Assembly (NCBI GenBank): GCA_004556055.1
Contig: SFIW01000004.1
Location: forward strand, 12,054-76,053
DNA length: 64,000 nucleotides
Reading direction: 5' to 3'
Source of the DNA: Planctomycetaceae bacterium
GTDB lineage: Bacteria; Planctomycetota; Planctomycetia; Pirellulales; Thermoguttaceae
Positions 53,741 through 62,377 of this stretch are shown here, one piece after another. Position 1 is the first letter of the stretch, and the number at the start of each line of letters is the position of its first letter. Below the pieces are notes generated by a model. It searched no databases. It was given only the letters and a program-made list of their open reading frames with translations, and had not been told where the DNA came from. The position numbers and the translations under genes were made by a program.

Positions 53741-54982
53741 ATGGATAAAAAACACGTCGTTTGGTCGACGATCGCGCTCCTAATCCTTACAACGGCAGGG
53801 AACGCTCACGCTCAAGGCTTTGGCGATTACGTCGCCCCAGCGCAAAATGTTCAAACCAAAACGAACGGTGGAGCCCCCGTTCAGCAAACGCTAAAAAATT
53901 CCGCGCAAGCCCAACCAGGAATCGCGACGAACCGTCAAACGACGCGTCAAGCCCTCCCCTCGGCAAACTCGACGACGCGGATTAACAACACCGCGATGCA
54001 AGCGAACGCTCAGCAAACGCGACAGACTGCGCCTGCTCAAACCGTCGGCGCTCCTGCTCAAACGGTTCCCGCTCAGAACGTTCCAGGGCAAGGCGTTCCC
54101 TCAGGAGGATATGTTGGCGGAGAAATCTCAAGCGCCATCGTTCCCGCTCCGGAAACTTACAAGCCAACCGAAGAAGAACTCAATCAACTGAACGATTTTC
54201 TCGTCAGATGGGAAGAATTCGGAAAGAACGTGAAAAGGGTTTCTTGCGAAGTCCATATGCGAGAATTTGACGGCGTTTTGCAACAGAATTCTAAACGACC
54301 TGTCGCCCACACATGGGGACAATTCCGCTTTATTTCTCCCAACAAGCTCATGTATCACATTCGCGGAGAGTTTGTCTACACCGATGAGAAGCCCGAAGGC
54401 GAGTGGAAAGAGGGGCAAAATGAATGGATGATCGTCCTTAATAGTAAGGAATTCATCCAGTATGACTACAAAAATAAGAAAGTCGTCGTCTTCCCTGTCG
54501 CGTCGGAAGAACAGGACATGGATCTGACGATGGACAACGGTCAGTTTCCACTTTTCTTCGTTGCGAAAGCCGATTCTCTCAAGGATCGTTTCTACATGCG
54601 GATTATCACCCCTGCCAATAAGCAAAAAGACGAAGTCTGGATCGAAGCCTTTCCTCGATACGCTCGCGACGCGCAGCAGTTCCGATCGATCACCGTTATT
54701 CTAGGTTTGAAAGATTTGCAGCCCACCTACATGCGTCGACTTGGCGTCAACGGTAAGAGTCGCACCGATTTGACCTTCAAAAATGTCTCCGTTAATAAGG
54801 GATTGTGGAAAATCGAAGGCACGGTGGAACCTGGATGGACAAAAGAGGTTCGCGAAGAAGAATTTTCAATCATGCGCCAGGAAGCCGCCATGCCTGAGCA
54901 AGCGTACGCCGCAGGAAACGCGCCGACTCAGCAGCGTCAAGCGACGACGGCAAACGCCAAGACGCAGTCCGGAAGATACTAG
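53741..54982 (+). CDS. TIGR03009-type planctomycete secreted protein
   Basis: 413 residues. Sec signal at about 1-24 (ending AHAQ). Residues about 25-145 are Gln/Ala/Pro/Thr-rich low complexity. From about 150 (LNQLNDFLVRWEEFGKNVKRVSCEVHMRE) the protein resembles TIGR03009, a planctomycete-restricted family with a beta-rich fold reminiscent of outer-membrane lipoprotein-sorting (LolA/LolB-like) proteins, containing WMIVLNSKEFIQYDYKNKKV and a final short Gln/Ala-rich tail. Function is unknown. AGGAGA is before the ATG. It is monocistronic, converging on the ligase gene. Confidence 0.8.
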   Translation: MDKKHVVWSTIALLILTTAGNAHAQGFGDYVAPAQNVQTKTNGGAPVQQTLKNSAQAQPGIATNRQTTRQALPSANSTTRINNTAMQANAQQTRQTAPAQTVGAPAQTVPAQNVPGQGVPSGGYVGGEISSAIVPAPETYKPTEEELNQLNDFLVRWEEFGKNVKRVSCEVHMREFDGVLQQNSKRPVAHTWGQFRFISPNKLMYHIRGEFVYTDEKPEGEWKEGQNEWMIVLNSKEFIQYDYKNKKVVVFPVASEEQDMDLTMDNGQFPLFFVAKADSLKDRFYMRIITPANKQKDEVWIEAFPRYARDAQQFRSITVILGLKDLQPTYMRRLGVNGKSRTDLTFKNVSVNKGLWKIEGTVEPGWTKEVREEEFSIMRQEAAMPEQAYAAGNAPTQQRQATTANAKTQSGRY

Positions 54983-54999
54983 GGACTGAGAAAAAAAAG

Positions 55000-55035
55000 A
55001 ACGGCTCGTCGTCGATCGCGCGTCGGGCCGTTTTC
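55000..55035 (+). terminator. Terminator between convergent genes
   Basis: AACGGCTCG pairs with CGGGCCGTT (one U-G pair) around a 15-base loop, followed by TTTTC, with an A run upstream. Confidence 0.75.
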
Positions 55036-55055
55036 ATTTCTTGGAGAAGAACGCG

Positions 55056-56336
55056 TCAGGACTTTTTACGAATGACGCGCACTGCCTTGCCGTCGACTCG
55101 CGGCAAAGCGCCGACGGGCAGAACTTCTCCCTTCGGTGAAAAACCGAGGCGTTCCTTAAGCTTTTTTTCAACGACAAAGCCCGTGACTCCCGGTTCCGCC
55201 TCGACGAGAACGTGCACGTCGCAAACTCCGTTCTCTTCTTCCATGATGATCTGATATTCCGAATGAACCCCTGGAATTTCCAAGAGAGCCTGCTCCACTT
55301 GAGACGGGAAGAAATTAACTCCCTTGACGATGAGCATATCGTCCGTTCGTCCAGAAATGCGATCAATGCGCAGATGGGTGCGCCCGCAAGCGCATTTTTC
55401 GCGAGAAAGGATGCGCGTCAGGTCGCCCGTCTTAAAGCGGATGACAGGCAACGCCTCGCGCGTTAGCGACGTCACGACGAGTTCGCCAAGCTGTCCGTCA
55501 GGAACTGGAACTTTCGTCACGGGGTCGACGACTTCGAGATAGTATTGGTCTTCCCAAACGTGGATTCCGTCGTGCGCCTGGCAGTCCATACCGAGAGTAC
55601 CGACGCCTCCTGTTTCCGTCATGCCATAGATGTTGAAGACGTCCATTCCCAAACGATTGCGGATCTTTTCGCACATCGCCGCAGTCACCGTCTCCGCGCC
55701 AAAGATACCGATCTCAAGACTCGGAAGTTCGACGCCCATCTTTTCCATCACTTCGATAATGCGCGTGGTATAGGAGATGACCGCCGTAAAAATACGCGTG
55801 TTAAAATCCTTCGCCAGCCGAATTTGGCGTTCGGTGTTTCCAGACCCTGTTGGGATAACGAAGAGCTCCGCCGCTCTTGCGCCGTGATACATTCCAAAAC
55901 CGCCGTTAAAAAGGCCGAAGGAGGGCATGATTTGAATCGGATCGCCGACACGCGCCCCTGCCATTCGATAACAACGCGCCATACAACTCGCCCATTGCTT
56001 CAAATCCGCCTGTGTGTACGGCATAACAACCGGGGTGCCAGACGTGCCGCTCGACATATGCATCTCGCGAATTTGATTCTTCGGAACGCAACACATTCCA
56101 AGAGGATATGTTTCCCGAAAATTTGCCTTCGCGATGATCGGAAGACTCGTTATATCTTCCAGTCCGCGAAAATCTTCCGCAACGATTCCTGCCTTCCGAT
56201 AAAGGGTGCGAAAATACGCGTTATTCGCCATTACATAGCGAACCTTCTCTTTGAGCGCTTGGTTTTGACGGCTAATAAGCTCGTCCTGAGACATTGTTTC
56301 CGCAACTTCGTCGAAAAATAATTCGGGGTGAGACAT
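55056..56336 (-). CDS. Phenylacetate-CoA ligase family enzyme
   Basis: 426 residues, family size. Adenylate-forming ligase (PaaK type) that activates phenylacetate or a related acid with ATP and CoA. The P-loop-like motif SSGTSGTPVVMPYT is near 95, YGMTETGG near 235, RFKTGDLT near 305 and the C-terminal lysine-bearing domain with IVKGVNFFPSQVE near 340. No further phenylacetate or aromatic-degradation genes are present, so the substrate is open; gut bacteria often carry such orphan copies for indoleacetate or phenylacetate recycling. Ribosome binding site is weak. Confidence 0.9.
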   Translation of the reverse strand: MSHPELFFDEVAETMSQDELISRQNQALKEKVRYVMANNAYFRTLYRKAGIVAEDFRGLEDITSLPIIAKANFRETYPLGMCCVPKNQIREMHMSSGTSGTPVVMPYTQADLKQWASCMARCYRMAGARVGDPIQIMPSFGLFNGGFGMYHGARAAELFVIPTGSGNTERQIRLAKDFNTRIFTAVISYTTRIIEVMEKMGVELPSLEIGIFGAETVTAAMCEKIRNRLGMDVFNIYGMTETGGVGTLGMDCQAHDGIHVWEDQYYLEVVDPVTKVPVPDGQLGELVVTSLTREALPVIRFKTGDLTRILSREKCACGRTHLRIDRISGRTDDMLIVKGVNFFPSQVEQALLEIPGVHSEYQIIMEEENGVCDVHVLVEAEPGVTGFVVEKKLKERLGFSPKGEVLPVGALPRVDGKAVRVIRKKS

Positions 56337-56539
56337 GGCGATATCCTATATATGCGATCATGAATGATTAAAGACAAGTAAAGCGCGTCGCGTTCGAGAC
56401 GCTTACGATAATTCTATGAGTCTCGTTTTCGACGTCAACTAACGCCATTTCTTCCGCTCGATATTGTCTATTACGAAAAGTAGAACAAAATATAGACGCA
56501 CCATCACTACGCGAATAATTAAAAAGAAAGGGAAAGAAG

Positions 56540-57643
56540 ATGTTTGAGGCGCTCCTATTGGCGTCCTACGGAGGCCCGGAGGGAATTGATGATATCGAAC
56601 CTTTTTTGGATCGCGTCCTAGCGGGAAAACATATTCCACAAGCGCGTCGCGACGCCGTAACGCAGCGGTATCGATTATTTGACGGGAAGAGTCCCTTACC
56701 GGGGGAATGTAGGCGCTTTCTCGACGCTATTTCCAAGCGTTCCGTTCATGAGGGAATCCCCGTTAAGACATACTGGGGAAACTTTTTCGCTCCTCCTTTC
56801 TTACAGGACGCGTTCGAGCAAATCGAGCGCGACAACGTCAAAAGCGTCCTAGTCTTCGCAAGTTCCGCCTTCGGCTCCCCGCAAAGTTGCAGGCGGTATC
56901 TTGACGCCACGCGCGACGCGCTCAATATGCTAACGCCGAGTTACGTCGCTTCCGCGTCTATTCGTCGCCTTCCCCCGTTCTTTGAAACGCGCGCCTTCGT
57001 CGAAAGCGTAGCCCAAACGATTACGGAAAAGCTGAACGCGTCGAAAGGGGGCAAAACGCTCATTCTCTTCACCGCGCATTCCATTCCTGAAACAGACGCG
57101 AAGCTCGCTTCTTATCGTCGTCAACTTTTACACGCGTCTCTTCAATCTCTTGCATGCGCGGGACTAATGCGCGACGCGCTGATCAAGGAGCCGACATTCC
57201 CTAGCGAATCCTTAGTCTTGGGGCCCGACGCCGTCGCGAAACAAATGTCGTCGGAGTCGCGCGTCGCGTTGAAAAAGCGCGGGCTCGACGCCGCTCTTGC
57301 CTTCCAGAGCAGAAGCGGCTCTCCTCATATTCCTTGGATCGGCCCCGACGTTCGAGAATTCTTATCGCAGTACGTTAGTGAAAATAAGGAGTTATCGCGC
57401 GTCCTGGTCGTTCCGATCGGTTTTTTCTTTGAAAATATGGAGACGATTTACGATCTCGACGTCGAAGCGCGCGATCTTTGCAACGCATTAAATATTCAAT
57501 ACGATCGCGCCCCATGTTGCGGCGCCTCGCAAAAGATGGTCGACTTTGCGTGGCAAGCGCTCCGGATGAATGTCGACGAACTGCCGACATATCGTTGCGA
57601 AGGAGACGCATGTCGTTTCCAATGTCGTCTTTATCCGCGCTAA
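56540..57643 (+). CDS. Ferrochelatase, coproporphyrin type likely
   Basis: 367 residues. The N-terminus LLASYGGPEGIDDIEPFLDRVLAG and the following RLFDGKSPLPGEC resemble the actinobacterial coproporphyrin ferrochelatase more than the protoporphyrin enzyme. The metal-binding His is in TAHSIPE near residue 174 and the acidic site in ENMETIYDLDVEA near 300. The C-terminus holds five cysteines (CCG near 331 and the cluster CEGDACRFQC near 353), in the region where some ferrochelatases bind a [2Fe-2S] cluster. It would insert iron in haem synthesis, consistent with c-type haem proteins in this window. It is alone, with its own terminator. Confidence 0.88.
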   Translation: MFEALLLASYGGPEGIDDIEPFLDRVLAGKHIPQARRDAVTQRYRLFDGKSPLPGECRRFLDAISKRSVHEGIPVKTYWGNFFAPPFLQDAFEQIERDNVKSVLVFASSAFGSPQSCRRYLDATRDALNMLTPSYVASASIRRLPPFFETRAFVESVAQTITEKLNASKGGKTLILFTAHSIPETDAKLASYRRQLLHASLQSLACAGLMRDALIKEPTFPSESLVLGPDAVAKQMSSESRVALKKRGLDAALAFQSRSGSPHIPWIGPDVREFLSQYVSENKELSRVLVVPIGFFFENMETIYDLDVEARDLCNALNIQYDRAPCCGASQKMVDFAWQALRMNVDELPTYRCEGDACRFQCRLYPR

Positions 57644-57647
57644 TCAA

Positions 57648-57686
57648 ATAGAAAACGCGACGCCGCAAAACGTCGCGTTTTCTATT
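57648..57686 (+). terminator. Terminator of the ferrochelatase gene
   Basis: Thirteen-pair stem (AGAAAACGCGACG with CGTCGCGTTTTCT) around an eight-base loop; T-rich on both sides, so probably bidirectional with the Sel1 gene. Confidence 0.88.
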
Positions 57687-57707
57687 CTCTAGGATACGAG
57701 AGGCGCG

Positions 57708-58718
57708 CTACTTAGCGTCTTTCGCCTTCTCTTGGCGTTCCTTTTCTTTCTGCGCTTTCCACGCCGCGCGTCTTTCCGCGTTCTCCTTCCTGGCGAGAGC
57801 GTCGCGCAGGCTAAAATCGATGTGTTCCGTCTTCTTTTCAGGATTTCTGGAAAGAGACGACGCTAAAGGACGCGCCTCGACGGAAGCGAGTTCTCGACAG
57901 CGCTGCGCCGCGCGCGCGTCCCCCGCAAGAGCGGCGCGCTTGTAATACTGCAACGCGAGGTACGCGTTCTCGGGAACGCCTTCGCCAAATTCATAACATT
58001 CGGCAAGAGGTCCGAAAGCTTCCGGAAAACCTTGATCCGCCGAGCTTTTATAGAGGGAAAAAGCGCGAGTAAGATCTCGTTCGACGCCTAGGCCGTTTCG
58101 TAGCAAATACGCGAGGTTGCTCTTTGCGCTAGGAATATCAGCGGCGACGGCCTTCTCAAGCAGTCTCGCCGCGCCGGGATAGTCGACCGGACGCCCGACT
58201 CCCGTCATGTAATTCCACGCAAGATTAACGAGAGCTTCGGTCAATCCCGCCTCGGCGGCGGCTTGGTACCAGCGATTCGCTTCCGCAGGATCTTTCTTAA
58301 CGCCAACGCCATGCTGATAACAGTACGCAAGATTATTTTGCGCCTGAGTCAAACCTTGATCGGCGGCTTTTCGAAACCATCGCGTCGCCGCGCCCGCGCT
58401 CTTCTTCACGCCGAGACCGTTGAGATACGCCCAACCAAGATTATTCTGCGCGGCGGCAAGCCCCTTTTCCGCAGCCTGACGATAATAGCGACACGCGAGC
58501 GCGTCGTCGCGTTTCACACCGACTCCGTCGGCATAACAGAGCCCTAAGTGATTAAGCGCGACGAGATCTCCTATCGACGCGGCGCGTTCAAAGAGCTTGA
58601 ATGCTTTCGCGTCGTCGCGCGCCACGCCGTCGCCTTGACGATAACGCCACGCGAGTTCGCAGATAGCCTCGGGGTCGTTCCCATCGGCTCGGTTTTCGAG
58701 AATCTCAAGTTCTGTCAT
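57708..58718 (-). CDS. Sel1-repeat protein
   Basis: 336 residues with seven clear Sel1-like repeats (36-residue helical hairpins of the type AQNNLGWAYLNGLGVKK) and an eighth partial one, spanning about 12-280, then a basic/Glu-rich tail. No signal peptide, so cytoplasmic. Sel1 repeats are protein-interaction scaffolds; a partner is not evident. It is 54 bases downstream of glyA on the same strand, so probably cotranscribed. Confidence 0.92.
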   Translation of the reverse strand: MTELEILENRADGNDPEAICELAWRYRQGDGVARDDAKAFKLFERAASIGDLVALNHLGLCYADGVGVKRDDALACRYYRQAAEKGLAAAQNNLGWAYLNGLGVKKSAGAATRWFRKAADQGLTQAQNNLAYCYQHGVGVKKDPAEANRWYQAAAEAGLTEALVNLAWNYMTGVGRPVDYPGAARLLEKAVAADIPSAKSNLAYLLRNGLGVERDLTRAFSLYKSSADQGFPEAFGPLAECYEFGEGVPENAYLALQYYKRAALAGDARAAQRCRELASVEARPLASSLSRNPEKKTEHIDFSLRDALARKENAERRAAWKAQKEKERQEKAKDAK

Positions 58719-58772
58719 TTCATCCTCTGCTGTTCGTCCAAAGTCAAGGCTCCGTCGTAGTAAACGCGATTT

Positions 58773-60077
58773 TCACGCGTTCGTACCAGGGAAAGAGAAA
58801 CCAGAACAGAACTCCGCGATTTCAGCGCGAATCTGAGGCGCGACGGAGTCGATATCGTTGATGTGCGTACAGACGCGATCGATCCATTCGGCGACTTTCT
58901 TCATGTCCTTTTCCTTCATGCCGACGCTGGTAAGCGCGGAAGTTCCAAGACGAACGCCGCTCGTCTTGAACGGAGAGCGCGTGTCGCCGGGAACCATGTT
59001 GAAGTTCGCGATGATACCGCACTTCGCAAGAGCCTTCGCGGCGTCCTTACCCGTGAATTCTTCCTTGCGGAAGTCGAGAAGGAGAAGGTGGGTTTCCGTC
59101 CCGCCGCCCGCGATCGGACGACCAAGAGCTTCGAGTTCGGCGCAAAGAGCCTGCGCGTTCTTAACGATTTGCGCGCCATATTCCTTATATTCAGGAGTCT
59201 GCGCATACTTGAAGACGCAAGCCATCGCCGCGACCGCGTGCATGTGAGGACCGCCTTGAAGACCGGGGAAAACCGCGCGATCAAGGAGCTGCGCGAGATT
59301 CCACTTGCTCTCGGGATGATACTGTTCATGATAGCGGTCTTCGATCTTGGACATTAAGAAACCGGCGCGAGGACCGCGAAGCATCTTGTGCGCCGTGCTC
59401 GTCACGACGTCGCAATACGGAACCGGATCCGGATGAACGCCCGCGATGATAAGCGCGTTGATGTGGGCGATATCGGCGACAAGGTACGCGCCGACTTCCT
59501 GCGCAATGTCGGCGAACGCCGCGTAATCAAGCTTGAAAGGATACGCGCTCATACCGGCCCAAATGAGCTTCGGACGCTCGCGCTTCGCGATTTCACGAAC
59601 TTCATCCATGTCGAGACGGCCCGTCTCTTGATTCGGACGATACGGAATTTGCTGGAAATCTTGGCCGGAGAAGCTTACCTTCCAACCATGCGTCAGGTGA
59701 CCGCCGTCGGAAACCGGAACGCCCATAATTTTGTCGCCGTACTTCAGAAGCGCGCGATAAACGGCGCTATTCGCGGGAGAACCGGAATAAGGCTGAACGT
59801 TCATGTGTTCGCAGCCGAAGAGTTCCTTACCGCGAGAAATCGCGAGATTCTCGATCTCGTCGATATACTCGTTTCCTTCGTAATAACGCGCGGCAGGATA
59901 ACCCTCCGCATACTTGTTTGTAAGAGTCGAACCACACGCCTCGAGGACGTTCTCTATCGCGTAACTTTCCGACGCGATCATCTTGAGCGTCGAAGCCTCA
60001 AACTTCGACTGCTTCTGGATCAAATCGTAAATTTCTGGATCGGTGGCCTTAAGATGCGGATAACGTTCTACCGTCAT
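58773..60077 (-). CDS. glyA: Serine hydroxymethyltransferase
   Basis: 434 residues. PLP enzyme interconverting serine and glycine with tetrahydrofolate. The PLP Lys is in VTSTAHKMLRGPRAG near residue 235, the folate/substrate region HMNVQPYSGSPAN near 95, and KFEASTLKMIASESY at the N-terminus is diagnostic. GGAAGAAAC precedes the ATG. A possible promoter is at 60190-60217. Confidence 0.97.
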   Translation of the reverse strand: MTVERYPHLKATDPEIYDLIQKQSKFEASTLKMIASESYAIENVLEACGSTLTNKYAEGYPAARYYEGNEYIDEIENLAISRGKELFGCEHMNVQPYSGSPANSAVYRALLKYGDKIMGVPVSDGGHLTHGWKVSFSGQDFQQIPYRPNQETGRLDMDEVREIAKRERPKLIWAGMSAYPFKLDYAAFADIAQEVGAYLVADIAHINALIIAGVHPDPVPYCDVVTSTAHKMLRGPRAGFLMSKIEDRYHEQYHPESKWNLAQLLDRAVFPGLQGGPHMHAVAAMACVFKYAQTPEYKEYGAQIVKNAQALCAELEALGRPIAGGGTETHLLLLDFRKEEFTGKDAAKALAKCGIIANFNMVPGDTRSPFKTSGVRLGTSALTSVGMKEKDMKKVAEWIDRVCTHINDIDSVAPQIRAEIAEFCSGFSFPGTNA

Positions 60078-60189
60078 AGTTTCTTCCTTAATCGCGTAAA
60101 AACGCTCTGAAATGTATCGCTAAACGCTCCCGTGGATCGACGACGCGCAAACGCTCTACGCGCGTATCGTCCTCAAGAGCCTCTCTTCA

Positions 60190-60217
60190 ATTATGAACCC
60201 CTCCTTGATAAAAACAA
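60190..60217 (-). promoter_or_regulatory. Candidate promoter of glyA
   Basis: Minus strand TTGTTT (60212-60217), 16-base spacer, CATAAT (60190-60195); both hexamers are imperfect. Confidence 0.35.
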
Positions 60218-60269
60218 GTGGGACTTCTCTCCCACGCAAATTGAAAACGATACGCTACTTGAGTAAAAT
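60218..60269 (+). promoter_or_regulatory. Promoter and upstream hairpin of the GH123-like pair
   Basis: TTGAAA (60241-60246), 17-base spacer, TAAAAT (60264-60269). A perfect six-pair inverted repeat GTGGGA/TCCCAC (60218-60235) ends five bases before the -35 and overlaps the glyA promoter side, so it may be a regulator site. Confidence 0.6.
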
Positions 60270-60331
60270 TATTCGAGAACTCGTTTCGACTTCGTTTCAC
60301 AACCAGAGAACACGATATGATAGGAGCTTTC

Positions 60332-62299
60332 ATGAAACATCGTAGTCTCCTCGCCTTGATCTTAACGGCGACCATCTTCCCCTTGGTTCAACCCTCGGCA
60401 AGCGTCGCGCAATCGATCAAGATTTGGCAAACGGACGTCTGTGAAAAAATCTTCGTCGACTCCCTTCCGGGAGAAGAAAAGACGATCCAAATGAATTGCG
60501 CCGCAAATGAGTATGAATCGGCGCTTGTTGGGCTCCATTCCGACGTCGACGTCGGGGAAATTCAAATTTCGATCTCCGATTTGCAATGCGATTCCGCAAA
60601 CGCGACAATCGCCGCAGATAATTTACGCGCGCGAGAAATCGGAACCATTCATCTAGAAAAAAACACCGACGCGTGGCTCACCGAAGATCTCGTCGTACGA
60701 AAAGCCCCGTGCGATATCCCCGACGTACTCTACGAACCCGCTCCCGTCGCCCTCAAGGCAAACGAATCGAAGGGGCTCTGGATTACTCTTTACGTCCCTA
60801 AAGGAACGCCGTCGGGCGAATATCTCGGCTCCCTCTCCCTGAAATATGGCGAAGAACTCAAAACGGTTCCGCTAGAGCTCGAAGTGTTCCCCTTTGAACT
60901 TTCAGACACGCGCCATTTCTATATGACAAACTGGTGGTTCCCCTACTTCGTGGCTTCGCGTCATGGAACGCAAGAACTCACGGAAGAGTATTGGGAGATT
61001 CTGGAAAATTACTTCCAAAACATGCGCGACCATCGTCAAAATGTCGTTCTCTGCGATTGGCGTCCGGGATATATGCTCAAAGCGACGCGAAAAGCCGACT
61101 CTTCGTGGAGCTTTGACTTTTCTATTCTCGACCGATTCATCGACCTTGCGCTGAAATACGGCGTCGTTGAACGACTCGAACTCACGCATATCGGAGGACT
61201 CAACCGCGAAACGCGTAAGATTGAGTATAGCCGCGCTTCCGTCTTTGACGAAGCCAAGAACGAGACCGTCGAGCTTGACTCCGAGGAATGGCTCGCCCCC
61301 GTCCTACATGCGCTCTGCGACCATCTGCGCGAAAGAGGACTCTTCGAACGCGCGATGATACATCTTGCCGACGAACCCTATCTTCCTGACATGGAATCAT
61401 GGCGCGAGGGCGCTCAAAGACTTCGCGCCATCGAACCGGAGCTCAAGATTATAGACGCCGTCGAATCCGTCAACTTCAACGGTCTTCTTGACGTTTGGGT
61501 TCCCAAGCTTACTCATTTTGATCGATGGCGTTCTGCATACGAAGCGCGAAGAGATCAAGGGGAATTCTGGTTCTACATCTGCAATCAGCCCGTCGGAAGG
61601 GCGTATCCCAACCGCTTCATGGATCTCCCTGCCGTGAGAACTCGCGTCATTCACTGGATCAACTACAGCGAAAATCTCGTTGGATATCTTCATTGGGGAT
61701 ACAACTATTGGCAAGAAGATCCGTTCGGGGTTCCTGCGGACAATCTTCCCCCTGGCGACACGCATATCGTCTATCCTGGAGATAAAAAGCCTCTCGATTC
61801 GATCCGCTGGGAATTGCAACGCGAGAGCGCCGAAGATTTCGAGTATCTCAAACTGCTCGAAGAAAAACTAGCGGCTGCCAAGGAAGAGTATGATCCCGAT
61901 AAAGCGTGGTTCTTCGAACCAAACGCCCGACCGATGGAAATCGCGCGTCGCGTGGTCCCCTCTTTGACGGAAACCACGCTCGATTATAACGTCGTGAACG
62001 AAGCGCGACGGGAAATCGTCAACGAGATTCGGAACGTCGACGGCCCCGTCCGTTTAATCGTCCGCAGTTTCCCAGAAGATCGAACGACCTCACACGTCGG
62101 AGTCGTCATCTACGAATTCTATGGAATCACGACGCCAGGCGCCAAAGTGACGATCAACGGCGAGGAAATTCCCGTCTCTGAGGACGGCTTCTTCGGAAAA
62201 GCGTTTTGGAAGTGGGAAGGAGATCACGTCTTTGAATTTGTCGCTACTCTAGGCGACGATACCGCCAAAACAACGCGCGTCTTTAAGGCGCTCAACTAG
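60332..62299 (+). CDS. Secreted GH123/DUF4091-like protein 1
   Basis: 655 residues from the ATG at 60332, which has AGGAGC at good spacing. Signal peptide about 1-28. An N-terminal beta domain (about 30-200) precedes the catalytic-type barrel, and a C-terminal beta module of about 85 residues is present after residue 570. The adjacent Asp-Glu pair in HLADEPYLP (Asp347-Glu348) matches the catalytic pair of GH123 N-acetyl-beta-galactosaminidases, a family that covers most DUF4091 proteins. It would cleave GalNAc-containing glycans such as mucin or glycosphingolipid; this is inference. It is followed 78 bases on by a paralogue. Confidence 0.84.
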   Translation: MKHRSLLALILTATIFPLVQPSASVAQSIKIWQTDVCEKIFVDSLPGEEKTIQMNCAANEYESALVGLHSDVDVGEIQISISDLQCDSANATIAADNLRAREIGTIHLEKNTDAWLTEDLVVRKAPCDIPDVLYEPAPVALKANESKGLWITLYVPKGTPSGEYLGSLSLKYGEELKTVPLELEVFPFELSDTRHFYMTNWWFPYFVASRHGTQELTEEYWEILENYFQNMRDHRQNVVLCDWRPGYMLKATRKADSSWSFDFSILDRFIDLALKYGVVERLELTHIGGLNRETRKIEYSRASVFDEAKNETVELDSEEWLAPVLHALCDHLRERGLFERAMIHLADEPYLPDMESWREGAQRLRAIEPELKIIDAVESVNFNGLLDVWVPKLTHFDRWRSAYEARRDQGEFWFYICNQPVGRAYPNRFMDLPAVRTRVIHWINYSENLVGYLHWGYNYWQEDPFGVPADNLPPGDTHIVYPGDKKPLDSIRWELQRESAEDFEYLKLLEEKLAAAKEEYDPDKAWFFEPNARPMEIARRVVPSLTETTLDYNVVNEARREIVNEIRNVDGPVRLIVRSFPEDRTTSHVGVVIYEFYGITTPGAKVTINGEEIPVSEDGFFGKAFWKWEGDHVFEFVATLGDDTAKTTRVFKALN

Positions 62300-62377
62300 T
62301 TCTTATATCTCATCCCCTATCGCGGCGCGAATCCCTTATTCGCGCCCTTTTTCACCTCTTAGTTAAGGAGTCTGCTA

